Positions 10,163 to 22,898 of a stretch of DNA of 64,000 bases are shown here, in pieces. How positions within the stretch are numbered: position 1 is the first letter of the stretch; the number at the start of each line of letters is the position of its first letter. Source of the DNA: Micropterus salmoides (lineage: Eukaryota; Chordata; Actinopteri; Centrarchiformes; Centrarchidae). The translations under genes were made by a program, and so were the position numbers. The notes under the pieces are model-generated. The model did no database searches and had not been told where the DNA came from. It was given only the letters and a program-made list of their open reading frames with translations. The stretch is taken from the NCBI RefSeq assembly GCF_014851395.1, contig NW_024040040.1, positions 14,435,403 through 14,499,402 on the forward strand. Direction: 5' to 3'.

Positions 10163-13100
10163 ATGGCGACCCTGGATCAGAAATCACCCAACGTGCTTCT
10201 CCAGAGCCTCTGCTGCAGAATCACGGGGAAAAGCGAAGGTACATCAGTGAACAGTAGCATGTTACGCGCTAGTACGGGTAGCATTATGTGCAAGAGGAGA
10301 TGTCACAGCGAACCTCATTCAAAAATTCGGCTCATTAACTTTGCTTTTCCAAATGCAAATCGTACATGTGTTACACATCAAGTAAAGGCATCGGCTGAAT
10401 CTGTATCATCTACTGGCAAATTCGGCTATCATTTTCATACCAGAAAGTACACACTTTGGTATAAATGAAACTATTTACTCTGTTGCGCCGACTGAACCCG
10501 GTGGGTTATTTTAGACGGGAAGTTGTAGGAAAAGGTTGAAATTTTACTGGTATTAAAGTTGCTTGGTCTTTTGAACATATGCCGAATTAAACAGAGCGTA
10601 TTATTCATTTGATAATCTGCCTTGTGAGTTTACAAGCACACACTTGAATCTTAGACTGATTAAATTGATTTTGATATCATTTAGCTGTGTTGGACAACGG
10701 CACGTAGCGGAGCTAGGTCCGCGTAGCTGTCAGCCAATGGGCTTACTCATACACTGCACATCCCGCTTAACAGCTTCGTTGTACCTCCAGCTGTTACTGT
10801 ACTAAACCGTTAGCTTTGATATGATAAAGCTTCAGTCTATTAGCTTGTTAGCTATCACGCTGACCCACACACTGTTTGCATGGTGATTGAATGCACTTGT
10901 GTCTTGCTAGCTGCAGGCCCCTGTTGGACGCTGCCATCTGAGAGGGAGGTTAGCATGTTTGATCAGAGATAGCGACATAGGCGTAAGAATATCAACGTGT
11001 CCTGTATTTTTCAGTCACTTTGACCCGATTGCAGCTATTACCCCGTGATCAAAGACGCCAAAGCTTCGCAGTTTGGCAGTGTTGACAAAAATGTGGGCTG
11101 CAGTTTTTTAATCCAAAGTCAGAGTGTTAGACACAGTAACGTTAATTTGATCCCATTAGTCACAACCATTTTCAAAGCAATAAGTTAGCACATTCTCTCC
11201 AGCATCCTAGTATCTTAAGTTGAAAGTGTTGTAACTTTTTGAAGCGACATGAATGGGAAAATGTTGGGTAACCCCCCCCCCTAAACTTCTGGTCACAGCT
11301 GTTGATGATTTCTACATTATTTGAAAGTGCTTCTAATTTACCTTTAGTCATTGCGTCTTATTTATTTCTCCAGCTGAAGTTGCCCCCCAGTTCCAGTACG
11401 CAGTGCGAGTCATTGGCAGTAACTACGCCCCCAGTATTGAACGAGACGAGTTCCTGGTGTCAGAGAAGATCAGGAAAGAATGTAAGTGCCTCTATCTCCC
11501 TATGACGAAACACGTGTACTATATGTTACAGGACTACTGTAACAGATGTGAGGAACTAATTTCCATCATTAACCTGCAGTACCATCCACCAGCCAAATCT
11601 GTCAGCTGGTTTTGTATAGGAGCTCCATGTGTCACCTTTTATGTTAGAGCCCCTCCACAAAGTCCAAACTCCTTGTTGCACCATAAAAAGCAAATCGCAG
11701 TGGATTTTCATAGTAGCCAATGTAACACCATTAGTGGCAGAACATCAATCTGAGCTTTGATGCAGAAAATAAAACCGAAACACTTGCTGCATATTATCTC
11801 CGGTCTTCCGGAGTATTTAGTAAATATTTTTTGTGGTTATGGAGTTGCTGAAAAAAAAAAATTATGTTCCTGGTTGTTCCTGTGGATTTATATAGTGAGT
11901 CCTGATGTGATTAAATCAAATACTTAGTTTAACTAGAATCACGAGTTCACTCATATAAAATAATTTATCCCAGTAATACCAACAGAACCATCTGCAGAAG
12001 ACTGTGGCATGTCATACCAGAGCTAGATGTTAATGCAGGGCTGAGCGGAAATTTTTGTTCTGTCAAAAGTTAGTTTCTGTCATCCCTTCCCTTCTTTTTT
12101 AAATGTAGACAGGGATTCCTGAGTTTGTTCAGGTCTGAAAGGCTCTTAAATTGATGAACGTCTTGTGAATATGAGACATGAGAGCCCTTCTTTTATTCAC
12201 AGTGTGATGACAGGTTTCTTTATGCTGCAGAACAGAGCGAGCTGTGCCCAGTGCATCCTGTCTGCTTTTCTAAACACAGGACCCCATGTTCCTCAGCAAT
12301 TAATTTCCTTCTTTCTTTTGCCTTACTCTGCACTTTAAGTTAGCCATGTTTAAATCCCTAATGGAATGTATGAGGCAAAAGGTTTCTTTCTTTATGTAGT
12401 TGTAAACCACACGTGATGCAAAAAACAAAACTTTATCGTATTTTAAAAACCTGTGCAAATCCTGCAGGGAATGACAGGATCTGTTGAAGTGAGATATTAC
12501 TGTGGGAAACTTTCAGAAGCTTCCCTACTGTCGTTTGGACATCCAAACATCCCGACTGACTGATTTTGTTTCCATGCTGTCGCAGTGCTGAAGCAGAGGA
12601 GAGAAGCAGACGCTGCTCTGTTCTCTGAGCTGCACAGAAAACTTCAGACACAGGTTGGTGTTTGTGTTTCTTTCACGACTGCATTCCTGCCTGAACTAAA
12701 ACGGGACAATTAAATATGGTTTTCATTTGGACGGACAGTGTAGTTTTTGTCACATTATTTACATAGTAATAATTATATATATAACATTCAATATTAATTA
12801 AGGATATTTTCTGCCATGTCCCTAACTGAAGATGACGATGTTTTGCTGACTTTATGTTTCCGTGGTGTGTTTCCTGTTTGACAGTGTGTTCTGAAGCATC
12901 GCTGGTCTGTTCTCTACTTGCTGCTCAGCCTCTCTGAAGATCCCCGCAAACCGTCCAGTAGGGTGAGGGAGACACACACACACACACACACACACACATG
13001 CACAAAGTCTGAAAGTCTTGTCTTTCCTCTCTCATGTCCTGTATGAGTTTTATAGTACTAATAGTATAATAATAACCCTCTCACCATGTCCCTGTCCTTC

Positions 13101-15257
13101 CCAGGTTGGAAACTATGGGGCACTCTTTGCCCAGGCCCTCCCCAGGGACGCCCACTCCACCCCGTTCTACTGCACCCGGCCCCAGAGCCTGGCCCTGGGC
13201 TATGGGGAGAGGACTGCGGGTCTGTCAGCCAGCGTGGGGACCAGTGGCATCTCAAGCCTGGGAGTCTACACACTGAACGGGCCCACGGCAACTCCGCAGT
13301 CGCTGCTGGCCGGGTGAGCATTTTCATACCAGATACCTGCACAAACAAACCCGTTGAAAACACACTTTTGTATCTTTTAAAAGAAAAAAAATTTTAACTT
13401 CTCAGCAGCAATGTTGTCGATCAGTACAGTAGATGTACAGCGGATACTTTGGCTCACACTGTGCAGGCAATTTAAATGGATCTTAATGGGTAGACTTTAT
13501 TCAACTCTAAATGCACTTAAACACCACTTTGATCCACAAGCCAACATTATGCCACATACTGTATGAAGGTGGTCAAAATAACATGAACACCCTACAATAT
13601 AGTTACTAATGCAATTGACACCTATCTGACACAGTCTGATTCATTTAATAATAAAATTTAAATGGCTCACACTTCATTACTTCAGTCACACTTGTCAGCC
13701 GTGTTTTGGCAGTTTCACCTGAAAGGCTCTGGGGAGGAGAGGGTTATTTATCTGATCAGGCTCTTCCTGTAAAAACACTCCAGATAAAGGAAGCATCAAT
13801 TAGCACCAGAAGATGAGCTTGCCTCTCAGCTCGACCTCTGATAAATCTGTTTTATGAGGCATCAGAAGGCCATTTAATTCCACATATCCTTATTAATAAT
13901 GCAGGAGTCCTTCAGTTACAAATTATCATTGAGCTGTCTGGGTTCACATTTTAGTTGTGAAAGGATAAATCCTCACTCACTCAAACATGGAAAAAAGGTC
14001 TCACAGCATTCCAATATAACTTATAATCTGGGAAACACACAGTAGTTGTGCTTTAATTATTCAAAATGTTGGTTTTTTTAACTGAGTTTATTTGCTGTTC
14101 GGAGTGCATTGTCTAACAGAAGAAGGTTTTGTGTGTCGGTAGCCTTGAATCTGGAGAAAGTGCTTTTATGTTGTGCGTTGGCACATCGGCACTTTCTTTG
14201 AATAATAACAAAAAAAAAAAAAAGAGTAATTTCAGAAGTTTGACCTCAAGGATTTTGACCATGAAATAGGGCTGAGCAATAAAACAATAATGATAATTAT
14301 TGCAATATAATTTTTCTCACTTTCAATATAACAAATGTTCAATAAATGTTTGATTTAATTAATTTGAATCACAAATGAATTAGCACTTAGTTTTTATTAA
14401 GATATTTATTTAGTTGAGAAAAGGGGACTGAAAAAAAGATTTCACCTAATTTTACTCACGCATATTAGTTGAAAAAATTATCTTTAAACTTGAAAGAAAT
14501 AATGATTTGACATTTATCATGATAATTATCGATATCGAATGATATTAATTATTTTCATCGTGATAACATTTTTGGCCATAAAGCCCAGCCCTAGCATGAA
14601 ACTGTAATTATTTATACTAAAATGTAGAATTGTTCATACAAAGCAAAGAAACTGCTTAATGTATTCATATCATATCCAGTTGTTAGTAAAAGGACATTTC
14701 AGTGCAACATTTTAGACCCTCAGAGCAACAGTAAATGTGTGTGTGTGTTTCAGTCAACCCCTTCAGTCTGCAGCAGGAGGCGGTCAGCCTCTGGGCTCCC
14801 GGCTAGCCTGGGCTCTTCCTGTAAGCTGCTCCCCTTCCTCTGCTCTGGGCCCGCTCCCCTCTCGACCCCCCGTTGGACCTCCAGCTCTCTCCACCAGAGT
14901 GGTCCATCCTCGCAGAGACGGTGAGAGACTTTATGCCTGTATGCAGACCAACATAATTTCCGGCCAAAAAAGGTCCTGATTCTTCAGAACCTTTTTCCTT
15001 TTTCCATGTTGATGACGTGATTTATTTTTCAGAGAAATGCAGATCATAGCCTAAACTTCTGCTAAACTTCTGCTTTCATTTAAAACTGAGAGCATTCCCT
15101 GTGTTCTTAACGTACAATAACTTCTCTGTCCTATGTCGGTGCAGGAGAGGTGAGCGAGGCAGCGCTGGTGCGGGACATCCTCTACGTCTTCCAGGGAATC
15201 GATGGCAAGTTCATCAAGATGAGCGTCCAGGATAACTGCTACAAAACAGACAGCAAG
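10163..15257 (+). other. tubgcp3: tubgcp3 exons 1-7: N-terminal region and variable linker
   Basis: Coding exons are 10163-10238, 11374-11481, 12586-12653, 12885-12962, 13105-13313, 14754-14920 and 15145-15257, covering residues 1-273. Exons 1-5 encode the GCP3-specific N-terminal domain (residues 1-180, for example QYAVRVIGSNYAPSIERDEF). Exon 6 (residues 180-235) is a Gly/Ser/Pro-rich linker that differs strongly from the mammalian one as I remember it. Exon 7 enters the GRIP1 domain. Within exon 6 a GTAAGC at 14821-14826 looks like a donor, but only the later donor at 14921 keeps the reading frame with exon 7. Confidence 0.93.
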
Positions 15258-18200
15258 GTAACCTGAGCCTGCGTCTAGACTGATCAGTTCAGCAGGTCGC
15301 GCACATTACCCAGAGTGACCTTACAGTGCTGTCCAGGTCATCATCATCCCAGAACCACTGCTACAGTGCAGGGAGGGACAAATGGGAGCTGTGTTATTAT
15401 TTCCACTATGCTTCTACCTAGGGTAGCAAATAACCTTTATTTTATTAATCAGTCTTTTTTTTTTTTTATCAATCCCTTTTAAAAAAACTGTCCACAATTT
15501 TTGAAAAATCACCTGAGCCAAAAGTGTCTTCAAATTGCTTGTTTTGGCCGTACCAAGAATATTACATTTACATTGATCTAAACAGAGAAAAGCAGCAAAT
15601 CCTCATTTTAAAAGCTAATGTTTGCGTGATTATCAGAACTGTTGTTAATTAATTTTCTGTGATCACCTAGTTAATTAATTGACCACTCGTTTCAGCATCA
15701 CTGTTTTCTTTTTTCCCCTCATAATTTATTTCCAGTATTCTGATGTTTTTAGATTTCATAAATGAACAAGAAACATCATTTGTAAAATGAAATGCAGCTT
15801 CACATTTAAAACACATGGAGAATCTGATCATTTAAATCGAAATCATTTATTAAAAAAAAAATTTAAGATGAGAACATGTCCAACATTAAAACGGGCTGTT
15901 CTAGTATCTCACTATCTTCTTTTGGAAAGAATTAGTTTCCAGCACATACTGAGAGTAGCTGATATGATATCAAGATAATTGCTGTTGATATGACTTTAAA
16001 AGAAACATTCAACAGATCAATAGGAAGCTCTTTGGTTCCCGAGCCACATCGACCTCTGTTTTCTTTTCTCTGCCCCCCCCCCCCCCCCCCCCCCCCCCGT
16101 TCCTCCTCCTCTCATGTCTATCGATAGGAAGGCCTTAGATGTAACCTGTCCCATATTCTCTGTTGTGCTAAACATAGACTTGTAGTCAATCTGCTGTCAC
16201 TGTCCTGATGGAGCAGGAGCCACTGAGACCGGAGATAAATGAGTCAAGGATGGAGATATTTTGGACTCGTCGTGGGCCACTTAACTTCTCTCTGTAAAAC
16301 TCTCTGGATGAGAGGTTTTGTTAAGCAGAAAATAAATTCAATGCATCATTAAATCTGAAGTCTCCACCAGTCAAAGTGGTCTCATGATAAATTACAGTAA
16401 TCTCTAAGATAATGCTAATTACTATTGTTATATCTGTGGTTATGGTTACCACATCATTTAATGACAAACAACAACAAGGTGAAACAACGTGACAAACTGT
16501 CCACTAGATTGTTTTTGCTGGAGTTTGTTCATGCAAGAAGTTGCACATTGCACCTTTTCCAAGGTCCAGAACTTAATATAATCTCAATCAGTGTCTATTA
16601 GTGTGTCTTACCTTCATTTGATGAAGATGAAGAGCTAGCTATGTTGCTGTTGCCAAAGAATGCATAATGCAGCTGTATTCTTATGTAAAAAATTTACCTT
16701 AATAATAATAAATGTCAGATTCAACAGCAGAAAGCAACTATTAAAGGACTCAGGGATCAGGACTGTCCTGAGTTTTGTTCACACACACAAAAAAGGATGA
16801 AATTCTCTATTTCCTGTTTATCAAAAGAACAATATAAACAAAAGGGGGATATAGTGCCTTGTGTGTGTTTGTGTGTAATGCGTGCTGTGCCTCACCAGGT
16901 GGTGCTGTGCAAGTCCCTGAGAGACACCAGCAGCAGACTGGCCGAGCTCGGCTGGCTCCACAACAAAGTCAGGAAGTACACCGACGCCAGGAGCCTCGAC
17001 CGGGCCTTCGGACTGGTCGGACAGGTGCGTCTGTGATTGACGTATGCATCCATTATCTTATGAGGATCCTCCGCTAACACATATTTTTCAATCCCTTCTC
17101 CTCCCCTCAGAGCTTCTGTGCCTCGCTCCACCAGGAGCTGAAGGAGTACTACAGGTTGCTGTCTGTCCTCCACTCCCAGGTACAGGGATCAAGCAGTGCT
17201 TGGCAGGTCAATGCATACAGAGAGATGATGTTTATAAGTGACAGAAAAGATCAAATGGATAGTGACATTGTTATTGAAACAAAACTCACTTTCCCACTCC
17301 TAAACAACACATCACTTCAAGTGTGGAGGAAGATTCAGTCAAATAAAATGATTTCCTCAAGACCTACTTGTGTGTGTTGTGTGTGTTGTAGTTGCAGGTG
17401 GAGGATGAGCAGGGTGTGAACGTGTGCACAGAGAGCAGTCTGACTCTCAGAAGGCTGCTGGTCTGGATGTACGACCCCAAAGTCCGTCTCAAAACACTGG
17501 CTGCTCTTGTTGACTTCTGCCAAGGTGGGTTGGGGGTGTGATTAGGTGTGTGGGGGTGTGTGTGTGTGTGCTGTATTTGGTTTTGTAGCGGTGTACTGTT
17601 GGGTGAATAGGACGTCCCTACATTGTTTGAGTCATTCTGTTTGTCTGTGTCAGGTCGTAAAGGAGGTGAGCTGGCCTCGGCGGTCCATTCTTATGGGAAA
17701 ACAGGAGACCCACAGATGAGAGCGCTGGTTCAACACATCCTCAGCCTGGTGTCACACCCCATCCTCAACTTCCTGTATAGGTGGATCTATGATGGAGAGC
17801 TGGAAGATACCTACCACGAGGTGCACACACTCGTCTTTGTTGATCTTTTCCATCCACATTAGTTTTGTTGAGTTGATCTTGAAAATCCTCACACACAACG
17901 GTCACCTGTATAGCATTGGTGGAGTCAGATGAGGAAATCTGTGGTTATAATCGGCCCTGAATGTGTCCAAAAGCTTGACAAAAGAAATGCCTCCATTCCC
18001 AGAGGTCCAGCAGGAATTTACTGGTCATTGTTTAACCGCTCTGATGTTTGACCCCAATGAGAAAGAACATTACTGAGAGGAGGAGGGAGATGAAGAGAAG
18101 AGAGGCAGGACAGCCTCTTAAATGAGGACTGATGAGAGGAGTGTAATGGAGAGCTCCGTGATGGATGTTTCTCCTTTACTCCTCCCTGCCCTTCCTCTCT

Positions 18201-21200
18201 TTCTGTTTCTCTCTTACTCGCAGTATTTATGTGTCCAGCATTAACCATTAGTCATCCCCAGAGTCTGGTCTTAAGTGCTGTGTTTAAGAACACCGGGACA
18301 CTGTTATTGCACCTTTCAGGAGGGAAATGAATAAAAACACCCATAATTATGGAGTAAGTGTGAAATTTTTTTAGATAGTGCCATGACACAGCAGTAACTG
18401 TGTGCTAGTCTGAAAAAGCAAGTGACACTCTTGTAGTGTATTTGTAGCTTCAAATGGCTGTTTGCATATGAGGAAAATATATTTTCTTCTCTTAAAACAC
18501 ATTTGACAGTGTGCACCTTTATTAATGAACCCCGTTTGTGAGTGAGAATCAAAAGTGTTCATGGTAGTTCAGAACGGCCACACTTGGAAAGCGGAGTGAA
18601 AAGCCAGCTGTCACAGAGAGGGAGGAGACTCTGTATTGTTTAAATACAGGGAGAACGCCGCACATTTTCAGACATTTTCTCTCGTGGGAGAGATTCATAG
18701 TGCACTCAGTTGTTCACATGAAAAATGGCAGGAATTGTGTAAAAAAAAAAAAAAAAAAAAAGAGCGCAAAAAAGGAGTCAAAAACCTGGCATCTTTCTAA
18801 CCTCCGCACAGCCAATCGGAAGGTTTTGGACACAGCACCTATTCTATTCACATACCATTCTAAAAAAAGATCAGATTACGCATAAGGATACCTTTTCCAT
18901 TTTCTTGAGAAAAATTAAACATGTTAGAAACTAATTTCATTAACCAAGCAGGTCATAAAGCAGTGTTTCCCCTAGGATGGAGTTGTAGCAGCAGAGGTGA
19001 AGCAAAATTAGATGAAAGTTTTGGTGTTGGTTGGGGGGTTTGGGGGTCCTCCCCCTAGACAATTTTATGTTTTCCAATGAAAAATATGTAATTCCATATC
19101 ATATTGGCCATTATTTTCACCATATCTCTGAACAAATATTTGGAAAAGCTAGAGCAGATAATAAATAAACAACACCCAGTCTACTGGGGAGGAACTACAA
19201 CCTTTAGATCTGGAGAAAGTAATTTGGTTGGTTCTGTTGCTCCACAGTGATTTTACACTGATGGCACAGCATGTTTTAGGCATCACCTCTAAGCCTTAAC
19301 GGCGGGAAAACTCTGTTAATATGACCTCAGAATCATTATAGATACGACTGTTCATGTTTGCCTTTTGTGTCTTCATTTTACAGCTTTTGACATTTATCTT
19401 TAGACATTAATTATAAAAAATAGGCAACATGAGAAACCTCCTCCCTTCTGAGGTGCATTTTATTTGCACATTAAAATCCAAAAAGAAACGTCTCCTCATT
19501 AGCTTAAAAGGACTAGTTTGCATCACTAATTTGCTTTACTAACCTCAGCTCCTCCAGTCACCACCATACTTTCTTTTCCTAACAACCACTTTTTCAGACT
19601 CATCTGAAACCTGAAAAATAATTTAGGATGAACCAGTCTGTACAGGACAGAGCTGTAGGCTATACCAGTTTACTCTAAGTTTGTCCCTGGTGTTCTCAAC
19701 ATTGGACATGTAGGCAGTAATAAAATACAGCTTCCAGTTACTTTCTATAAATTGAGCTAATGTTAAGTTACATAGCAGCTATGTAGCTGCTTAGCGCTGA
19801 CAGGTGTCGTGCCGAAAAGTGATCCTCTGCCAAAAACTTATTGCCGTCTGCTGGAGCTGTATTGCACAGTCTCTTCAATCACTTTCTGGCAAGTGAAATA
19901 GCCTACAGCATTTTATGGGTTTTATTGGCCATTTAAAGATATTTTAAGATGTAAAAAGTACTAGGTGAGCTATAATCTGTCAAATATAACTCTTCTGAAT
20001 GAAATCAACTAATTTCAGGGCAGAAATAACCTTTCAGTCAATGACAAAAGGCTTCAGTAATTTTCTGGCAAGTGAAATACTGCATTTTATGAGTTGTATT
20101 GGCCATTTAAAGGTATTTTAACAGGTAAAAAAGAGTGGATTGGTTAGTAGGCCTACACAGCAAGTAAAATAATGTAGAGTCATAAGGATAATTGCAAAAT
20201 TGTCTTCATTTTATATGTAAGTTGGCAGTGAGTCATGTTAATTACAGCCCGTTTTCCAAATATAAACAAAGATATTACACACAGGCCTACCAAACATCAC
20301 TTTTCGGCACGACAAATTGACTGCCAGAATATTTTCCTCTCACTTTCTGCCGCTTGGACAGTCAAACACTCGCTACGCACCTCCTGATTCAGAGTTAGGC
20401 TGCTTTTATAACACCATCTCTCACGTATGTTCTGCATAGAACGAGGAGAGGAAGCGAGCCGAGCATTGAGTGCTGCCGTAGTGCAAACATTTGTAGCGCA
20501 TAGTTTAATGATCGTGGGAAATTTTACTAGTGGCGGTCGTGATTCTGCATATAGAGGAAACACTGCATAAAGGAATTTGACTTGATTTAGCAAGCAAATT
20601 ATAATCTAAAAATTGTTATGCATGTGCCATTTTGGGATTAATTTAGGGAAAATATTCTTATTAATATTTAATTTTAACCACATCAGCTCATTTATACTGT
20701 GACTGCTGCTTTTCCCACTTACACTGTTGTTGGCTGTTACTGTTAGTACTTTTACTACGACCTGAAACTTGTATAGTAACTGAAATTTAAAACGCAGGTT
20801 TGAGGTGTTGACAGTAGCGTTCTCTGCCGTCTCTTATATCAGCTAATAGGTTGTGGGGAAAGTGCTTGGTAGTGATGGATTCATAGTGAAGCTGACAGTT
20901 GGAGTCGGTTCAAAAATGTATCGGCGCGCAGCGAGTATGCAGCCTTCAGCATTAGAAAGGTATCTGAAGCTACTGTATCAATCTCCTGAAGTAAACGGGC
21001 AATCTAATCGAATGTGACACTCTGTCCATAGTGCTACTTATTCTGTTTGAGTCTTAACTTTCCTCTCTTCAAAAGTTTCATCTGAATCCATTCAGGCTCA
21101 GGACAATCAAATCAACAGTATATAAATTAAAATTAAATTACAATTATTCAGCATCTCCAATATAGACCCCAGTCACCGCACCTGAACTTTCCAGTGTGTG

Positions 21201-22841
21201 TGTGTGTGTGTGTGTTTGTTTGTTTTAGTTCTTTGTAGCATCAGACCCCAACGTGAAGACAGACCGCCTGTGGCACGACAAGTACTCCCTCAGGAAGTCA
21301 ATGATCCCCTCATTCATCACCATGGACCAGGCCCGCAAGGTACACAGACATACACACACTATGACGCATCTGTTATCTCCAGGCGCCGTGTTTACCTCAA
21401 GTCATATCAACTCATTACCCCTCTCTCTCTCTCCTCCAGGTTCTGCTGATTGGTAAATCCATCAACTTCCTGCATCAGGTTTGTCACGACAGAACGCCGC
21501 CGGGCAAAATCACGGCAGCATCCAAGTCGGCAGACACACCCAAAGACGGTAGGAGCCTCAGTCTCTCACTCCTGTGTTTAGTATAACAGTTTCACAGCAC
21601 GTTTATATCTGTGTGTGGTTTCTGAAGATAATTAGGATTGGAACTGTTTGTTTGCACATTTATCTTTAGAAAATATAAGTCAAAGTACAAATAACATTAA
21701 GAAGAACACTAGAGTATGCTGAACGTGTAACGTGTTGATGCTATTGCTGGCTTCATTGGTGCTCTTTATTGTTTTCTTCTTAAGTGTTATTTTTGACTCA
21801 AGCGCAGTAACAACATCATTGCCCAATAAGAAGCCCCTTATTTAGTTTCGTCCTCATTGTATTGATATTGTTACATTGACGTAGGCCGATGGACTGGCAA
21901 TGATCGATGCTCTTACCGCTCACTGGCCTTGTCCTCCTCTAAGTATTCTTAGCCATGTTCTATTGATTGAGTTTGTAGGACTTTATCTGACCAGTTAGAT
22001 CTGCAGCTTTTACTGTATCTGTTGAAGGGCATCACGCTCTTATATCTTGTATTTGCATCAGACGTTTAGCACTTTGCCTGTCTTTTCTTTTCCATTTTTT
22101 TTTGTTCACCCACGCGTAAATAGGAAATACATTACTTTTGTTGTCTAGTTATTGAACTTATAGCACAGCACATAATATAATATCATAGAAAGTACTGAAT
22201 GCTTGTTTTTTCTGTAAAAACTGCCAAAATAAGTGATGCAACATATGCACAAAGCAGCTATACAAAATGAAGGATAGGTAAACATGGGGTTTCCAATATT
22301 TAGTCAATGCTAATTATTTATGGTACAAAAAATATAACTGACAAACCCTAACCCTGCTAATACCCTTTTCTTCTCTTTCTCCGCACAGCTGCAGAGCTGC
22401 TGTCCGACCTAGAGGGGGAGTTTCAGGAGAAGATCGACGCTGCCTATTTTGATACCAGCAAATACCTGCTGGACGTTCTGAATCGCAACTACCTGCTCCT
22501 GGAGCATCTGCAGGCCATGAGGAGATACCTGCTGCTGGGCCAGGGGGACTTCATCAGACATCTCATGGACCTGCTCAAGTTAGCATCACATACTTTTAAT
22601 ATATTTTTTCATTTATAACAAATGAGAAATCTGCTACTGTATTAGAATATTACACAAAATGTAGTTTCATGTTATTGTTTTGAAATTATTTTATCCCAGG
22701 CCGGAGTTGGTGCGTCCTGCCACCACTTTGTACCAACACAACCTGACGGGTATCTTAGAGACGGCAGTCAGAGCCACAAACGCCCAGTATGACAATGCAG
22801 AGATTCTAAAGAGGCTGGACGTACGCCTGCTAGAGGTAGAG

Positions 22842-22898
<57 letters not shown>

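Larger units (their letters stand above)
16899..21548 (+). other. tubgcp3: tubgcp3 exons 8-13: GRIP1 domain
   Basis: Coding exons are 16899-17024, 17111-17179, 17392-17524, 17654-17820, 21229-21339 and 21440-21548, covering residues 274-511. They contain the most conserved GRIP1 segments: LGWLHNK, RSLDRAFGLVGQSFC, YRLLSVLHSQ, RKGGELASAVH, HILSLVSHPIL, DRLWHDKYSLRKSMIPSF and VLLIGKSINFLHQVC. Intron 11 (17821-21228) is the longest of the gene because a 1.6-kb hAT-like element sits in it. Three acceptors in the gene (exons 6, 10 and 12) follow (TG)n-rich tracts. Confidence 0.95.

Noticed and set aside
12971..12998. (CA)n next to the exon 4 donor as a splice anomaly
   Set aside because: The donor AGG followed by GTGAGG is good, phase is kept, and a short CA repeat nearby is ordinary in fish introns.
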